DNA of 63,273 nt from Deltaproteobacteria bacterium. GTDB taxonomy: Bacteria; Myxococcota; Myxococcia; Myxococcales; SZAS-1. Positions 1 through 7,946 of the stretch are shown here, in pieces. The stretch is from the NCBI GenBank assembly GCA_018266075.1, contig JAFEBB010000044.1, positions 1 to 63,273 of the forward strand, given 5' to 3'. Every line of letters begins with the position of its first letter. Positions within the stretch are counted from its first letter, which is position 1. The notes below the pieces were generated by a model. That model ran no database searches. It had not been told where the DNA came from and saw nothing but the letters and a program-made list of their open reading frames with translations. Made by a program: the position numbers and the translations under genes.

Positions 1-111
1 AAGCTGCAGAGCGTCCAGCAAGCTTGGCGGACGACCTTCATCAAGCTGCAGAGCGCCCAGCAAGGTCTGCGGACGCGGGTCATCAACCTGCGGAGCGTCC
101 AGCAAGGTTGA
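1..111. repeat. 42-bp tandem repeat at the left edge
   Basis: Two full 42-bp units (1-42 and 43-84) and a partial third (85-111) follow each other with few differences; each begins with AAG/AAC-CTG-C. Inside a unit the two halves are weakly alike, so the ancestral period may be about 21 bp. The array is cut by the window edge, so its true copy number is unknown. It precedes the RTX gene by about 180 bp. Confidence 0.75.
1..111 (+). CDS. possible 3' end of a repeat protein gene (partial)
   Basis: Reading frame 1 is open from the first base to a TGA at 109-111 and encodes 36 residues made of a 14-residue repeat (KLQSVQQAWRTTFI, KLQSAQQGLRTRVI, NLRSVQQG). The repeat length of 42 bp is a multiple of three, so the frame is kept. 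This could be the carboxyl end of a protein whose gene starts outside the window, or chance coding in a non-coding repeat. No start codon or upstream context is available. Confidence 0.25.
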   Translation, partial: KLQSVQQAWRTTFIKLQSAQQGLRTRVINLRSVQQG

Positions 112-292
112 TCCAGCGGGTCGGACACCCGCGAGACCCCACGCATGTGCTTGAAATCGGGCGCTTCACACCACGCGGTGCCCCGAGTGTGACAGCGGAG
201 CTGTCGCGAGCCATCGGCGCTCGTGGCGCGCCGAGCACACACCCCCGCACTCGCGCGGCCGAGAACCCAAGTAAGACCCCTTGGAGGCCGTC
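112..292. other. intergenic region before the RTX gene
   Basis: About 180 bp without a supported gene. The only element I can name is the GGAGG ribosome-binding site at 283-287 that decides the ATG start at 293. No clear sigma-70 promoter was seen. Confidence 0.5.
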
Positions 293-2029
293 ATGAAGGT
301 GCACGGATCGACCAGCCGCCCCGCTTCGACGCAGACGAGCTCGAGCCAGCCGTCCTCGTCGAGCTCGCAGCCGGCGACCACGCCGAGCACGAAGGCCAAG
401 CCGGCCACGCCGCCTCACACGCACGACGTCTTCGAGAACGGCAAGTGGTACACGGTCATCCGCAGCAACGCCAAGGTCGTCCACGGCACCGCGGGCAACG
501 ACATCATCATCGGCGGCAGCGCCAGCCAGAAGATCATCGGCGGCGGCGGCGACGACATCATCATGGGCGGTGGCGGCGGCGACACCATCCTCGGCGGCAA
601 GGGCAACGACACCATCGACGGCGGCTCCGGCGGCGACACCATCCACGGCGGGCTGGGCAACGACAAGATCACCGGTGGCCGCGGCGACGACAAGCTCTTC
701 GGCGATGGCGGTAACGATCGCCTCGCAGGCGGGATCGGCGACGATCACCTCTCGGGCGGCAAGGGGAACGACAACCTCTCCGGCGGCATGGGCATCGACG
801 TCCTCAAGGGCGGCCTGAACAACGACGTCCTCAGCGGCGACGCCGGCCCCGACTTCATCGACGGCGGCAAGGGCAACGACACGGTCAGCTTCCAGACCCA
901 GAGCGGCCCCGGCTTCGACAAGAACGATCCGAACAGCGGCGTGAAGGTCGAGAAGGACGTGAAGTCGACCTACAAGTCCAAGTACGAAGGCGTGAACTAC
1001 GCGGGCAGCGCGTACGGCGGCTCCCGCGCGGACGGCGGCGGCGGCGTGGACGGCCTCAAGGGCGTGGAGAACGTGGTCGGCTCGTCGAAGAACGACCAGA
1101 TCGACGGCAACTGGAACAAGGTCGACGGCGGCGGCGGCAACGACACCGTCAACGGCGCCAAGACCCGCGTGCCTGCCAGCGCCCCGGTGAACGTGGGCGG
1201 CGCGAGCGTGAGCGTGCAGAAGTCCAAGCTCACCGGCGGGACCAGCATCAGCGTCACCGGCGGCTCGGGCAACGACCACATCCAGGTGAGCCAGAAGGGC
1301 AACACCGTCTCGGTGATGGCCAACGGCACCGTGCGCACCTTCAAGATCCAGGGCTCCCTCGACGCGGTGAACGTCGACGGCGGCGACGGCAACGACAGAA
1401 TTCGTGCGCGTGGCTTCGGCAGCGGCACGGCCGTGACCCTCAGCGGCGGCAACGGCAACGACGTGCTCCGCGGCGGCAAGGAAGACGACACCCTCAACGA
1501 CGGCGCAGGCAACGATCGCCTCTATGGCGGCGGCGGCGACGACGGCCTCACCAACAGCGCCGGCCGCGACGTGCTCCACGGCGGCGCGGGCAACGACCTG
1601 CTGGTCTCCAGCACCATCGACGCGGGCGACGTGCTCGACGGCGGCAAGGGTTTGGACAACATCTCGTTCGCCCAGGTCGGTCACCAGTTCGCGGTGCGCG
1701 CGCAGATCGGCGGCACGGCCCAGCGCATCGACGCCAACGGCAAGGCCTACGGTCCCAAGGCGCACATCACCGGCTCGGCGGACGACCTCGAGGGCACCGA
1801 GGAGAACGACATCCTCATCGGCGACTCGAAGGACAACCACCTCCTCGGCCGCGGCGGCGCGGAAATCTTGAAGGGCGAGGGCGGCAACGACCTGCTCGAG
1901 GGCCGCTACGGCGACGCGGACAAGCTCCTCGACGGCGGCTCTGGCAACGACGTGGCCACCATCGACCCGCAGGACAAGAAGGCAGTGCGGAACGTCGAGG
2001 TGCTCCGTCGGGGCATCTCGCTCCGCTAG
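293..2029 (+). CDS. RTX-type calcium-binding repeat protein
   Basis: 578 residues. Start ATG 293 is chosen over the in-frame TTG at 281 because GGAGG at 283-287 sits 5 bp ahead of it. A Ser/Thr-rich head (about residues 5-40) is followed by three blocks of nonapeptide repeats of the GGxGNDxLx type: a dense block at about 60-200 (for example GGKGNDTIDGG, GGLGNDKITGG), a second at about 365-455 and a third at about 500-565. Such repeats fold into calcium-binding parallel beta-rolls and are typical of proteins exported by type I secretion. There is no Sec signal peptide, and no HlyB/HlyD/TolC-type transporter or protease/lipase domain nearby, so the cargo role and export route are unknown. A structural or surface role is as likely as a toxin. 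Confidence 0.88.
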   Translation: MKVHGSTSRPASTQTSSSQPSSSSSQPATTPSTKAKPATPPHTHDVFENGKWYTVIRSNAKVVHGTAGNDIIIGGSASQKIIGGGGDDIIMGGGGGDTILGGKGNDTIDGGSGGDTIHGGLGNDKITGGRGDDKLFGDGGNDRLAGGIGDDHLSGGKGNDNLSGGMGIDVLKGGLNNDVLSGDAGPDFIDGGKGNDTVSFQTQSGPGFDKNDPNSGVKVEKDVKSTYKSKYEGVNYAGSAYGGSRADGGGGVDGLKGVENVVGSSKNDQIDGNWNKVDGGGGNDTVNGAKTRVPASAPVNVGGASVSVQKSKLTGGTSISVTGGSGNDHIQVSQKGNTVSVMANGTVRTFKIQGSLDAVNVDGGDGNDRIRARGFGSGTAVTLSGGNGNDVLRGGKEDDTLNDGAGNDRLYGGGGDDGLTNSAGRDVLHGGAGNDLLVSSTIDAGDVLDGGKGLDNISFAQVGHQFAVRAQIGGTAQRIDANGKAYGPKAHITGSADDLEGTEENDILIGDSKDNHLLGRGGAEILKGEGGNDLLEGRYGDADKLLDGGSGNDVATIDPQDKKAVRNVEVLRRGISLR

Positions 2030-2095
2030 GGCGAACGCCGCGTTGACCGCGTGTTTCAGGAGTTCCACCAAATACGCGCGTGCTAGAACGTGCGC

Positions 2096-2875
2096 ATGAC
2101 ATGGCGTTTCGAGTGGGTCGTCGTGGTGGCAGCGCTGTGGATGACGACCGGCTGCTTTCAAGCCGCAGAGACCCAACTCACCTCGAGCTCGAGCGGTGCC
2201 ACGTCGTCTGCGTCGTCGACCTCGACCAGCTCCACCACGGGCACCAGCGGAAACACGACAGGCTCCAGCGGCACGAGCTCGACCAGCACGACCTCGTCCA
2301 GTTCGTCGAGCTCGAGCACCACGGGCAGCAGCGGCGGAACGACGGGCGTCGCGGGAACGGGAGCGATCGTCGGCCAGCTCGATGGCTCGACGCGCGTCGC
2401 AGCCTCGGTGATCTCGGCCGACTCGGAGTGGAACGGCCACAGCACGGCCTACATCATCCTCTCCGACAGCGCGGATGCGTGCGGCGACCTCGCGGCGGGC
2501 CCGTTTGCGAACTCGGACGCGCTGCTCTTCCAGCTCTACACCATCACGCCCGACGGCGGGTCGGAGGCGCCCTCGGCGCCAGGCGTGTTCACGCTCACCG
2601 TGCCCACCCAACCTGGTCTCGAAACGGGCGTGGGCAACTTCTACGAGTTCGGCGCGAGCTGCCTGAGCTACGTGGAAGAGAGCCGCTCGGGCACGGTGAC
2701 CCTCACCTCGGTGAACAACGGCCAGTACGCGGGAACCTTCGACCTCGTCGTCCGCGCGAACAACAGCAGCGTGTCCGACCACATCACCGGGAGCTTCGAC
2801 ACGAGCTTCTGTCAGAACCTCGCGGACGCGACGAACAACGTGGAGCACGTCCTGCCGGTGACCGCGTGCCCATGA
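2096..2875 (+). CDS. lipoprotein with Thr/Ser linker, unknown function
   Basis: 259 residues from ATG 2096 (an in-frame GTG lies 6 bp upstream). The first 19 residues form a lipoprotein signal (hydrophobic VVVVAALWM, then TTG before Cys20). Residues about 27-78 are almost only Thr, Ser and Gly, a flexible tether. The remaining ~180 residues are a globular domain with two cysteines near LSYVEES and SFCQNL; I do not recognise the family. The stop codon overlaps the start of the next lipoprotein gene (ATGA at 2872-2875), so the two are probably co-translated and placed together on the cell surface or in the periplasm. Confidence 0.8.
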   Translation: MTWRFEWVVVVAALWMTTGCFQAAETQLTSSSSGATSSASSTSTSSTTGTSGNTTGSSGTSSTSTTSSSSSSSSTTGSSGGTTGVAGTGAIVGQLDGSTRVAASVISADSEWNGHSTAYIILSDSADACGDLAAGPFANSDALLFQLYTITPDGGSEAPSAPGVFTLTVPTQPGLETGVGNFYEFGASCLSYVEESRSGTVTLTSVNNGQYAGTFDLVVRANNSSVSDHITGSFDTSFCQNLADATNNVEHVLPVTACP

Positions 2876-3840
2876 GTCGCTCGATCGTGCTCATGGGCGC
2901 GATGGCCCTGCTGTTCACGGGCTGCTTCAGCTCGCCAGCCGAATCGCCTGGAACATCGACCGGACTCGCGACCGCGACCGGCGGCTTGGGCTCGACCGGC
3001 AACGCGAACGGGTCGAGCACGTCATCGACCGGTGCGCAGTCCACGGGCTCGACCATCGGGACGTCCGGGACGACTTCATCGACGACGGCGACGAGCACCA
3101 GCTCGACAGGAATCGCCGCGTCGTCGACGAGCAGCACGACTTTCACATCGGGGACTTCGTCGGCCTCGTCGACGTCGGGCGCGAGCTCCACGGGCTCGAG
3201 CACCGGCGGCGATTGCCTCTGCAGCCAATCCGCCAGCATATGGATCGACAACGGCGACATCGGCGCGTCCTGTACCGGCGCGGATCCCGACGGCGGCTCG
3301 GCGCAGGGAACGTGTCCGTCAGGTGAGGTCTGCTTGTTCCAGCATGGCCCTGGCTCGCTCGCGAACTGCTACCTGCTGGCAGGCCCGGGATGCAGCTGCC
3401 CAAACCTGGCCTGTGGCGGCGGATTCTTCGGTGCAGCTTGGGTGTGCATTCCGAGCTGCCAGCCCGCCGGACCAGCCTGTCCCGGCGGCTTGACTTGCAC
3501 GTCTTGGACGCCGAGCCAGGATGGATACGGCACCTGCAGCGCACCCTGTCGCGACGACGCTGATTGCCAGGCGCCCATCGAGGATGGAGGTCGCGCTCGT
3601 ACGTTTGTGTGCCGAGGCGGAAACTGTGTCTGCCAGACGGACGCGGACTGCGCCAACCTTCAGGACGGCTTCTACTCTTGCGACACGCAGACAGGCGTCT
3701 GTTACGCCGCTTGCTCGGGATGCGCGGCGACCGGCTTCTGCTGCTCTGAGGCGCACGGCCTTCAGTATTGCGACTACTTCTATGGCGCCCCGACCGGCCC
3801 AGGCGCCACGGCCACCGCCCCCGTGTGCAGTGGCCCCTGA
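2872..3840 (+). CDS. Cys-rich lipoprotein with Thr/Ser linker
   Basis: 322 residues, start ATG 2872 overlapping the previous stop by 4 bp. The signal peptide ends in the lipobox LFTGC (Cys18). Residues about 24-115 are a Ser/Thr/Gly linker. The carboxyl part (about 118-322) holds more than 20 cysteines in spaced pairs (CLCS, CSCPN, CRDDADCQ, CQTDADC, CSGCAATGFCC), which suggests a disulfide-rich extracellular domain. The segments CRDDADCQ and CQTDADC repeat a CxxDxDC pattern also found in the lipoproteins at 18318 and 28791. Function unknown. The overlap with the upstream lipoprotein points to a two-gene surface module. Confidence 0.82.
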   Translation: MSRSIVLMGAMALLFTGCFSSPAESPGTSTGLATATGGLGSTGNANGSSTSSTGAQSTGSTIGTSGTTSSTTATSTSSTGIAASSTSSTTFTSGTSSASSTSGASSTGSSTGGDCLCSQSASIWIDNGDIGASCTGADPDGGSAQGTCPSGEVCLFQHGPGSLANCYLLAGPGCSCPNLACGGGFFGAAWVCIPSCQPAGPACPGGLTCTSWTPSQDGYGTCSAPCRDDADCQAPIEDGGRARTFVCRGGNCVCQTDADCANLQDGFYSCDTQTGVCYAACSGCAATGFCCSEAHGLQYCDYFYGAPTGPGATATAPVCSGP

Positions 3841-3894
3841 ACGCCCGCTTGCTCGCTCAGGGTTGCGCCGCTGTCATCCTTTGGTGAGGATGCG

Positions 3895-4281
3895 TTGAGC
3901 AGCGCCGTCACCGAGGTCTCCGTGGCCGAAGACAACACCGATCCCAGCGAGCTCGACATCGGCGACGAGCTCGGCGAGCTCACCGAGGAGCTGGTCTCCG
4001 ACGAGCCGCCCGCAGTCGCCTTCCTGGGCCGCCTCTTCTCGCAGCCCGAGGGCAAGTGGCACCCCGTGCGCGCCCTCGTGGCCGACCTGGGCGAGGTCGC
4101 CACCAAGATCGGCATCGCCGAGGACGCCTACCGCATCAACCTCGAGGTGATGTGGAACAAGTGTCCGCCCACCTCGCAGGGGCCGAACTGGGCGATCATC
4201 GTCTTCTACTCGCCCGAGTGGAACGGCGTGGCCAACACCGTCCTCATCGACAAAGGCGAGCTCGCGCTCTTCCGGAACTGA
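3895..4281 (+). CDS. hypothetical protein
   Basis: 128 residues from TTG 3895, which has a good purine-rich ribosome-binding site (GGTGAGGA, 3883-3890). A GTG at 3922 is an alternative. The first ~45 residues are strongly acidic (DELGELTEELVSDE) and probably disordered. The rest is a compact domain with the sequence WNKCPPTSQGPNWAIIVFY, seemingly soluble. I do not recognise the family. It lies 27 bp upstream of the zinc-ribbon gene on the same strand and may be transcribed with it. Confidence 0.6.
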   Translation: MSSAVTEVSVAEDNTDPSELDIGDELGELTEELVSDEPPAVAFLGRLFSQPEGKWHPVRALVADLGEVATKIGIAEDAYRINLEVMWNKCPPTSQGPNWAIIVFYSPEWNGVANTVLIDKGELALFRN

Positions 4282-4308
4282 GTCCCGCGACCGCGCTAGA
4301 CTCGGGGC

Positions 4309-4908
4309 ATGCTCAAGGCCTGCCCCGGATGTGAAGGCGAGCTCGACGTCGCACCCTCCAATCCCGGCGTCTTCGTCTGCGGCGCCTGCGACGGGCGCTT
4401 CATCGTCCGTGCGGCGCTCGAGAAGTTCAACGTCTCGGTGCCCCACCACATCGCCCGCAAGATGCCGCGAAGGCCGCGCACCTGCGCCGGCTGCCAGTCG
4501 GGCATGGACACCATCCAGCTCGAGGGCGTGACGCTCGATTATTGCGCCGACTGCGGCGCGCTCAACTTCGACTCGGGCGAGCTCGACCAGGTCCGTCGCG
4601 AGCGTCCGAAGGAAGGCCCGCCGCCCGACGCGCGTCCGATCGAGTGCGACGGCTGCGGCCAGCTCAAGCAGATCTCCCAGCTCCGCTCGCGCGACGGCAA
4701 GGCGCTCTGCAAGGCGTGCTGGAACGATGATCCGCATCAAGAGGGCGCCGCGCTCAACGAGCGCGACTACCGCCACGCCCAGCGCCACGCGTCCTACGAC
4801 CGCACCGAAGACATCACCCCCGGCGGCCACCAGGACTACGGCCTCGCCGACGACGGCGCGAACGCGGGGTTCGTCCTCCTCGACGTGCTGGCTCGCATTT
4901 TCTCCTAG
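4309..4908 (+). CDS. zinc-ribbon (zf-TFIIB-like) protein
   Basis: 199 residues. Three CxxC-pair modules are visible: CPGCEGEL...CGACDGRF at the amino end (about 5-27), CAGCQSGM...CADCGALNFDSGEL in the middle (about 63-90) and CDGCGQLK...CKACWN near 112-140. The middle module, with D/E following the second cysteine pair, is the form seen in zf-TFIIB-type bacterial zinc ribbons. The acidic, His-rich tail (about 145-199) looks unstructured. The zinc ribbons suggest binding to nucleic acid or protein, but no partner can be named. Confidence 0.72.
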   Translation: MLKACPGCEGELDVAPSNPGVFVCGACDGRFIVRAALEKFNVSVPHHIARKMPRRPRTCAGCQSGMDTIQLEGVTLDYCADCGALNFDSGELDQVRRERPKEGPPPDARPIECDGCGQLKQISQLRSRDGKALCKACWNDDPHQEGAALNERDYRHAQRHASYDRTEDITPGGHQDYGLADDGANAGFVLLDVLARIFS

Positions 4909-4979
4909 ACGCCCCAAGAGGGCGGAGCCGCGCAGCTCGAGTCGATTCGAGTGCTTACGTCCGAAACGTCGGGCGATGT

Positions 4980-5021
4980 AGGACTTGAAGCAACAAAGAA
5001 ACTTCTAGCAAGATAAGTCCT
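4980..5021 (+). promoter_or_regulatory. AT-rich putative promoter/operator with inverted repeat
   Basis: A perfect 7-bp inverted repeat, AGGACTT (4980-4986) and AAGTCCT (5015-5021), brackets an AT-rich stretch that is unusual for this GC-rich window. Within it TTGAAG (4985-4990) resembles a -35 box, with a weaker AAGATA -10-like hexamer at 5010-5015 (19-bp spacer). It lies 62 bp upstream of the calpain-like gene start. The arms could bind a regulator or form a long hairpin. Confidence 0.35.
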
Positions 5022-5082
5022 GCGCTTGCTCCCGGTGCATCCGACCGAGGGGCCACTCACCGCCACGCTTCCGAGGGGAACG

Positions 5083-6858
5083 ATGCCGCTCAAGATCAGC
5101 GACACCCAGCTCGCCGACGCCTATTCCAAGCTGCAGGCCGCCAACAAGAAGGACGCGTCGGTCAAGATCGACGACACCAACGTGCTCCAGCTCCTCGCCG
5201 CCGTGGGCGACTCGAGCTCCAGCAAGGCGACGACCATGCTGAGCAAGCTCAGCGCGCCGGGCATGACGCGGCAGCAGCAGTTCGACCTCGTCAACAAGGG
5301 CATGTCCAAGACGGAGAAGTCCGACCTGGGCAAGATCCTCGACCAGGGCGACGTGCCGCTCACCGCCTCGGCCAAGAACTTCCTCGAGGCCCTCACCGGA
5401 CGCGGCACCCTCGACGGCGGCCAGCCCGCGCTCTCGCTCACGTTCGATCCGAAGAAGGGCATCGCCGGCGCGCTGGCGTCGGGCTCCACGCTGGAGGCCA
5501 TCGACCTCTCGTCGGCTCCGGGGGAGCGGCTCCACCTCGAGGACACCGTCGAGCTCGGCACCGGGGACAAGTTCGGCAAGTTCATGACTGGCGCCAACGC
5601 GGCCGACTTCATGAAGGGCGTGCAGGAGGGCGACGTCATCCGCTACCGCACGCGCGACGCGAAGGGCAACGCGAGCGACTGGGTCACCGTGACCGCGCAC
5701 ACCGAAGGCGCCGCCGTCAAAGACACGCGCGATGCGGTCGTCGCCTTGAAGCGCATCACCCTGGCCGACGCGGGCGGCGGCAAGCTCAGCGTCGCGAACA
5801 TGGAGACCCGGCCCATCTCCGAGCCGGGCGCCAAGCTTCAGTTCACCAACGTGCGCACCGGCGAGAAGACGGTCGTCTCCCTCGACAACGACGGCACCTT
5901 CCCCGCGAAGCTCCAGCTGAACGGCAAGGCCGGCGACACCTTCGCGGTCTCTGCCTCCGACGGGAAGAACAACCTCGGCTTCACGCAGTCGGTCGGAACG
6001 GTCTCGGTCGCGGGCGTGAGCACCGGCGGCGGCGGCGGGAAGATCGATCTGCCGGATCCGGTGCTGCACAAGGACCAGATCAACAAGGACGGCACGCCGC
6101 AGTACACCACCCAGCGCTACACCGGTCCGCTCTTCAAGGACGGCGTGGACATGACGGACGTGGTCCAGGGCTACCTCGGCGACTGCTACTGCCCGAGCGC
6201 CTTCGCGGCCATGGCCAAGGCCGATCCGAACATCATCAAGAACGCCATCCAGGACAACGGCGACGGCACGTACACGGTCACCTTCAAGCAGCGCGACTGG
6301 CAGACGGGCACGTACAAGCCCGTCGAGGTGAAGGTCGACGGCGACCTCTACACGCGCAGCTACGGCGGCCCCATCTACGGCTCGTCGAGCGGCGACACCT
6401 CCACCGGGAAGATGGAGCTCTGGTTCCCGCTGATGGAGAAGGCCTGGGCCCAGTTCAAGGGCGGCAGCGAGGGCTACAACGGCATCGGCAACGGCGGCAT
6501 GAGCGACGAGGTCTTCGAAGCCATCATGGGCAAGCGCGGCACGGAGAGCGACATCTCCTCGCAGAGCGGCGATCACCTCTTCGCCGCGGTGAAGCACGCC
6601 ATCGACGGCCACCTGCCCATCTCCGCCGGCACCTACGGCGACGACGAGAAGGCCAAGTACACCAACACCGGCGTGTACGCGGACCACTCGTACTCGGTCG
6701 TTGGTTACAAGGAAGAGGGCGGGGTGAAGTACGTCCAGCTGCGCAACCCCTGGGGCGAGAGCGAGCCCGCGGGCGACGGCAAGGACGACGGCATCTTCTA
6801 TCTGCCGATGGACAAGTTCCAGAAGCTCTACCAGACCCTGATGACGGTCGAAGGCTAA
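5083..6858 (+). CDS. calpain-family (C2) cysteine protease-like protein
   Basis: 591 residues. Start ATG 5083 is preceded by GAGGGG (5073-5078); an in-frame TTG at 5026 has no such site. The carboxyl ~260 residues carry the calpain signature: Cys368 in YLGDCYCPSAF, His535 in DHSYSVVGY and Asn555 in LRNPWGE, which match the catalytic triad contexts (GDCW, HAYS, NPWG) of the family. The amino half (about 1-330) has no signal peptide; it begins with a helical region and continues into an all-beta-looking region (RYRTRDAKGNASDWVTV), possibly a targeting or binding part. The next gene starts 12 bp downstream, so the two form an operon. Bacterial calpain-like proteins are known but their substrates mostly are not. 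Confidence 0.83.
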   Translation: MPLKISDTQLADAYSKLQAANKKDASVKIDDTNVLQLLAAVGDSSSSKATTMLSKLSAPGMTRQQQFDLVNKGMSKTEKSDLGKILDQGDVPLTASAKNFLEALTGRGTLDGGQPALSLTFDPKKGIAGALASGSTLEAIDLSSAPGERLHLEDTVELGTGDKFGKFMTGANAADFMKGVQEGDVIRYRTRDAKGNASDWVTVTAHTEGAAVKDTRDAVVALKRITLADAGGGKLSVANMETRPISEPGAKLQFTNVRTGEKTVVSLDNDGTFPAKLQLNGKAGDTFAVSASDGKNNLGFTQSVGTVSVAGVSTGGGGGKIDLPDPVLHKDQINKDGTPQYTTQRYTGPLFKDGVDMTDVVQGYLGDCYCPSAFAAMAKADPNIIKNAIQDNGDGTYTVTFKQRDWQTGTYKPVEVKVDGDLYTRSYGGPIYGSSSGDTSTGKMELWFPLMEKAWAQFKGGSEGYNGIGNGGMSDEVFEAIMGKRGTESDISSQSGDHLFAAVKHAIDGHLPISAGTYGDDEKAKYTNTGVYADHSYSVVGYKEEGGVKYVQLRNPWGESEPAGDGKDDGIFYLPMDKFQKLYQTLMTVEG

Positions 6859-6870
6859 GGAAAGAACGCC

Positions 6871-7233
6871 ATGGCCATCCCTCCTGAACCGCTGAACGAG
6901 GTCCTGCCGCAGGCCGCGTGCGTCGTGGACGCCGAGGTCGTCGAGGTGCTCTCCAACGGCCCGACACCTCCGCAGCCCAACGCTCCGCAAGCCGCCACCA
7001 GCGCCGGCCGCCTGGCCCCGAGCCAGGTGGTGCGACTGAAGATCAAGCGCGTGCTCCGCGGCAAGGCGCCGGCGGAGGTGGTCGTGGAGAAGCCCGAGGC
7101 CGGCTACGCGCTGCGCGCCGGCAACCACGGGCCGTTCCTCCTCGACGGCGCCGCCCAGCCGAAGATCCTGGGCCGCTATGGCCCGGACAGCTGGTCGATG
7201 TCGAAGCTCGAGGACGCGCTTCGCCAGAGTTAG
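6871..7233 (+). CDS. small protein co-transcribed with the calpain-like protease
   Basis: 120 residues, starting 12 bp after the protease stop with AAGGAAAG (6857-6864) as ribosome-binding site. No signal peptide or membrane segment. The sequence alternates beta-prone segments (ACVVDAEVVEVLS, VVRLKIKRVLRG, AEVVVEKPEAGYAL, GPFLLDG), consistent with a small beta-barrel, and ends with a helix. I do not recognise a named family. Because it follows a protease gene so closely, a role as modulator, inhibitor or substrate carrier is a reasonable inference but nothing more. Confidence 0.72.
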   Translation: MAIPPEPLNEVLPQAACVVDAEVVEVLSNGPTPPQPNAPQAATSAGRLAPSQVVRLKIKRVLRGKAPAEVVVEKPEAGYALRAGNHGPFLLDGAAQPKILGRYGPDSWSMSKLEDALRQS

Positions 7234-7340
7234 CGAGAACGCGGAGCTCGACGAAGGGTCGCGGGGCGCCCTTCGTCAGCTTCGGTTCGTCGCGATGCAG
7301 GGAGCGCCCGAGGTGGGCGGGCGCGTATCACCCCGCTGCG

Positions 7341-7847
7341 TCAGCTGCCCGCGTCGGGATTGCCGCCGTCGACGTCCGCCGGATTGGTCGGACGGAACAC
7401 GCGCCAGCGCGAGAAGTGCGGCACCGAGCCGCGCATCACGTTCTGCGTGATGTCCGGCTGCGCGCCGTCCACGAGCTGCCAGGGAAAGCCGTCCACCGCG
7501 GGCGCCGTGTAGAGGAACACGTCCGACAAGCCGGTGTAGGGAATCACCAGCGTCGCGGGCCGGAGCAGCGTCAGGCCTTCGGGGCTGAGCAACACCGACG
7601 GGCTCGCGGGCGTCATCCCCGGCGGGTCGTCCGGCGGCTGAGGATCCTCGCCGAGATAGACCGGCGTCGACTGCGTCAGCGCCCCGAAGGGCATCACCAG
7701 CTCCACGCCCGCAACGGCGCCCTGGCCGACGATCGTGCCCCCGGCGCTGTCCATGGTGGTGACGCTGATGGTGGTGGTGGTCGGCTCGACGGTGTCGCCG
7801 CAGCCGCCCATGGCCACAACCAAGCCGAGCAGGACGAGCTTTCGCAT
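7341..7847 (-). CDS. lipoprotein with ZU5-like beta domain
   Basis: 168 residues. The signal peptide ends in MGGC (Cys16). After a short Thr-rich stretch comes a region with the pattern GGTIVGQGAVAGVELVMPF-GAL, like the opening of ZU5-type domains (GGxV...LxIPxGAL), followed by SPEGLTLLRPATLVIPY, another hallmark of that fold. The carboxyl end, VPHFSRWRVF, resembles the H-x-S-x-W/F ending seen in such secreted bacterial proteins. Probably a surface-exposed beta-sandwich lipoprotein. Same strand as the upstream HExxE lipoprotein gene, but a hairpin at 7899-7927 separates them. Confidence 0.72.
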   Translation of the reverse strand: MRKLVLLGLVVAMGGCGDTVEPTTTTISVTTMDSAGGTIVGQGAVAGVELVMPFGALTQSTPVYLGEDPQPPDDPPGMTPASPSVLLSPEGLTLLRPATLVIPYTGLSDVFLYTAPAVDGFPWQLVDGAQPDITQNVMRGSVPHFSRWRVFRPTNPADVDGGNPDAGS

Positions 7848-7898
7848 GGCTCGATTGTGCCAGCAGCGCGGGGCGCTTCCCAGCCCCGCAAACGCAAA

Positions 7899-7927
7899 CG
7901 CGCCGCCCGGTCGTCCCGGACGGCGCG
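7899..7927 (-). terminator. hairpin between two lipoprotein genes
   Basis: CGCGCCG (7899-7905) pairs with CGGCGCG (7921-7927), and CCGG segments inside extend the stem. It lies 20 bp after the stop of the minus-strand gene 7947-9416. There is no clean T-tract after the stem, so it may act as an mRNA 3' end protector or a weak terminator. Confidence 0.5.
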
Positions 7928-7946
7928 TCGGAACCTCAATCTTCGT

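Noticed and set aside
83-2848. 921-residue minus-strand open frame opposite the RTX and lipoprotein genes
   Set aside because: Composition (Val/Ala/Arg/His-rich, no domains) is that of the antisense frame of GC-rich repeat DNA; the plus-strand genes have clear motifs and signal peptides.
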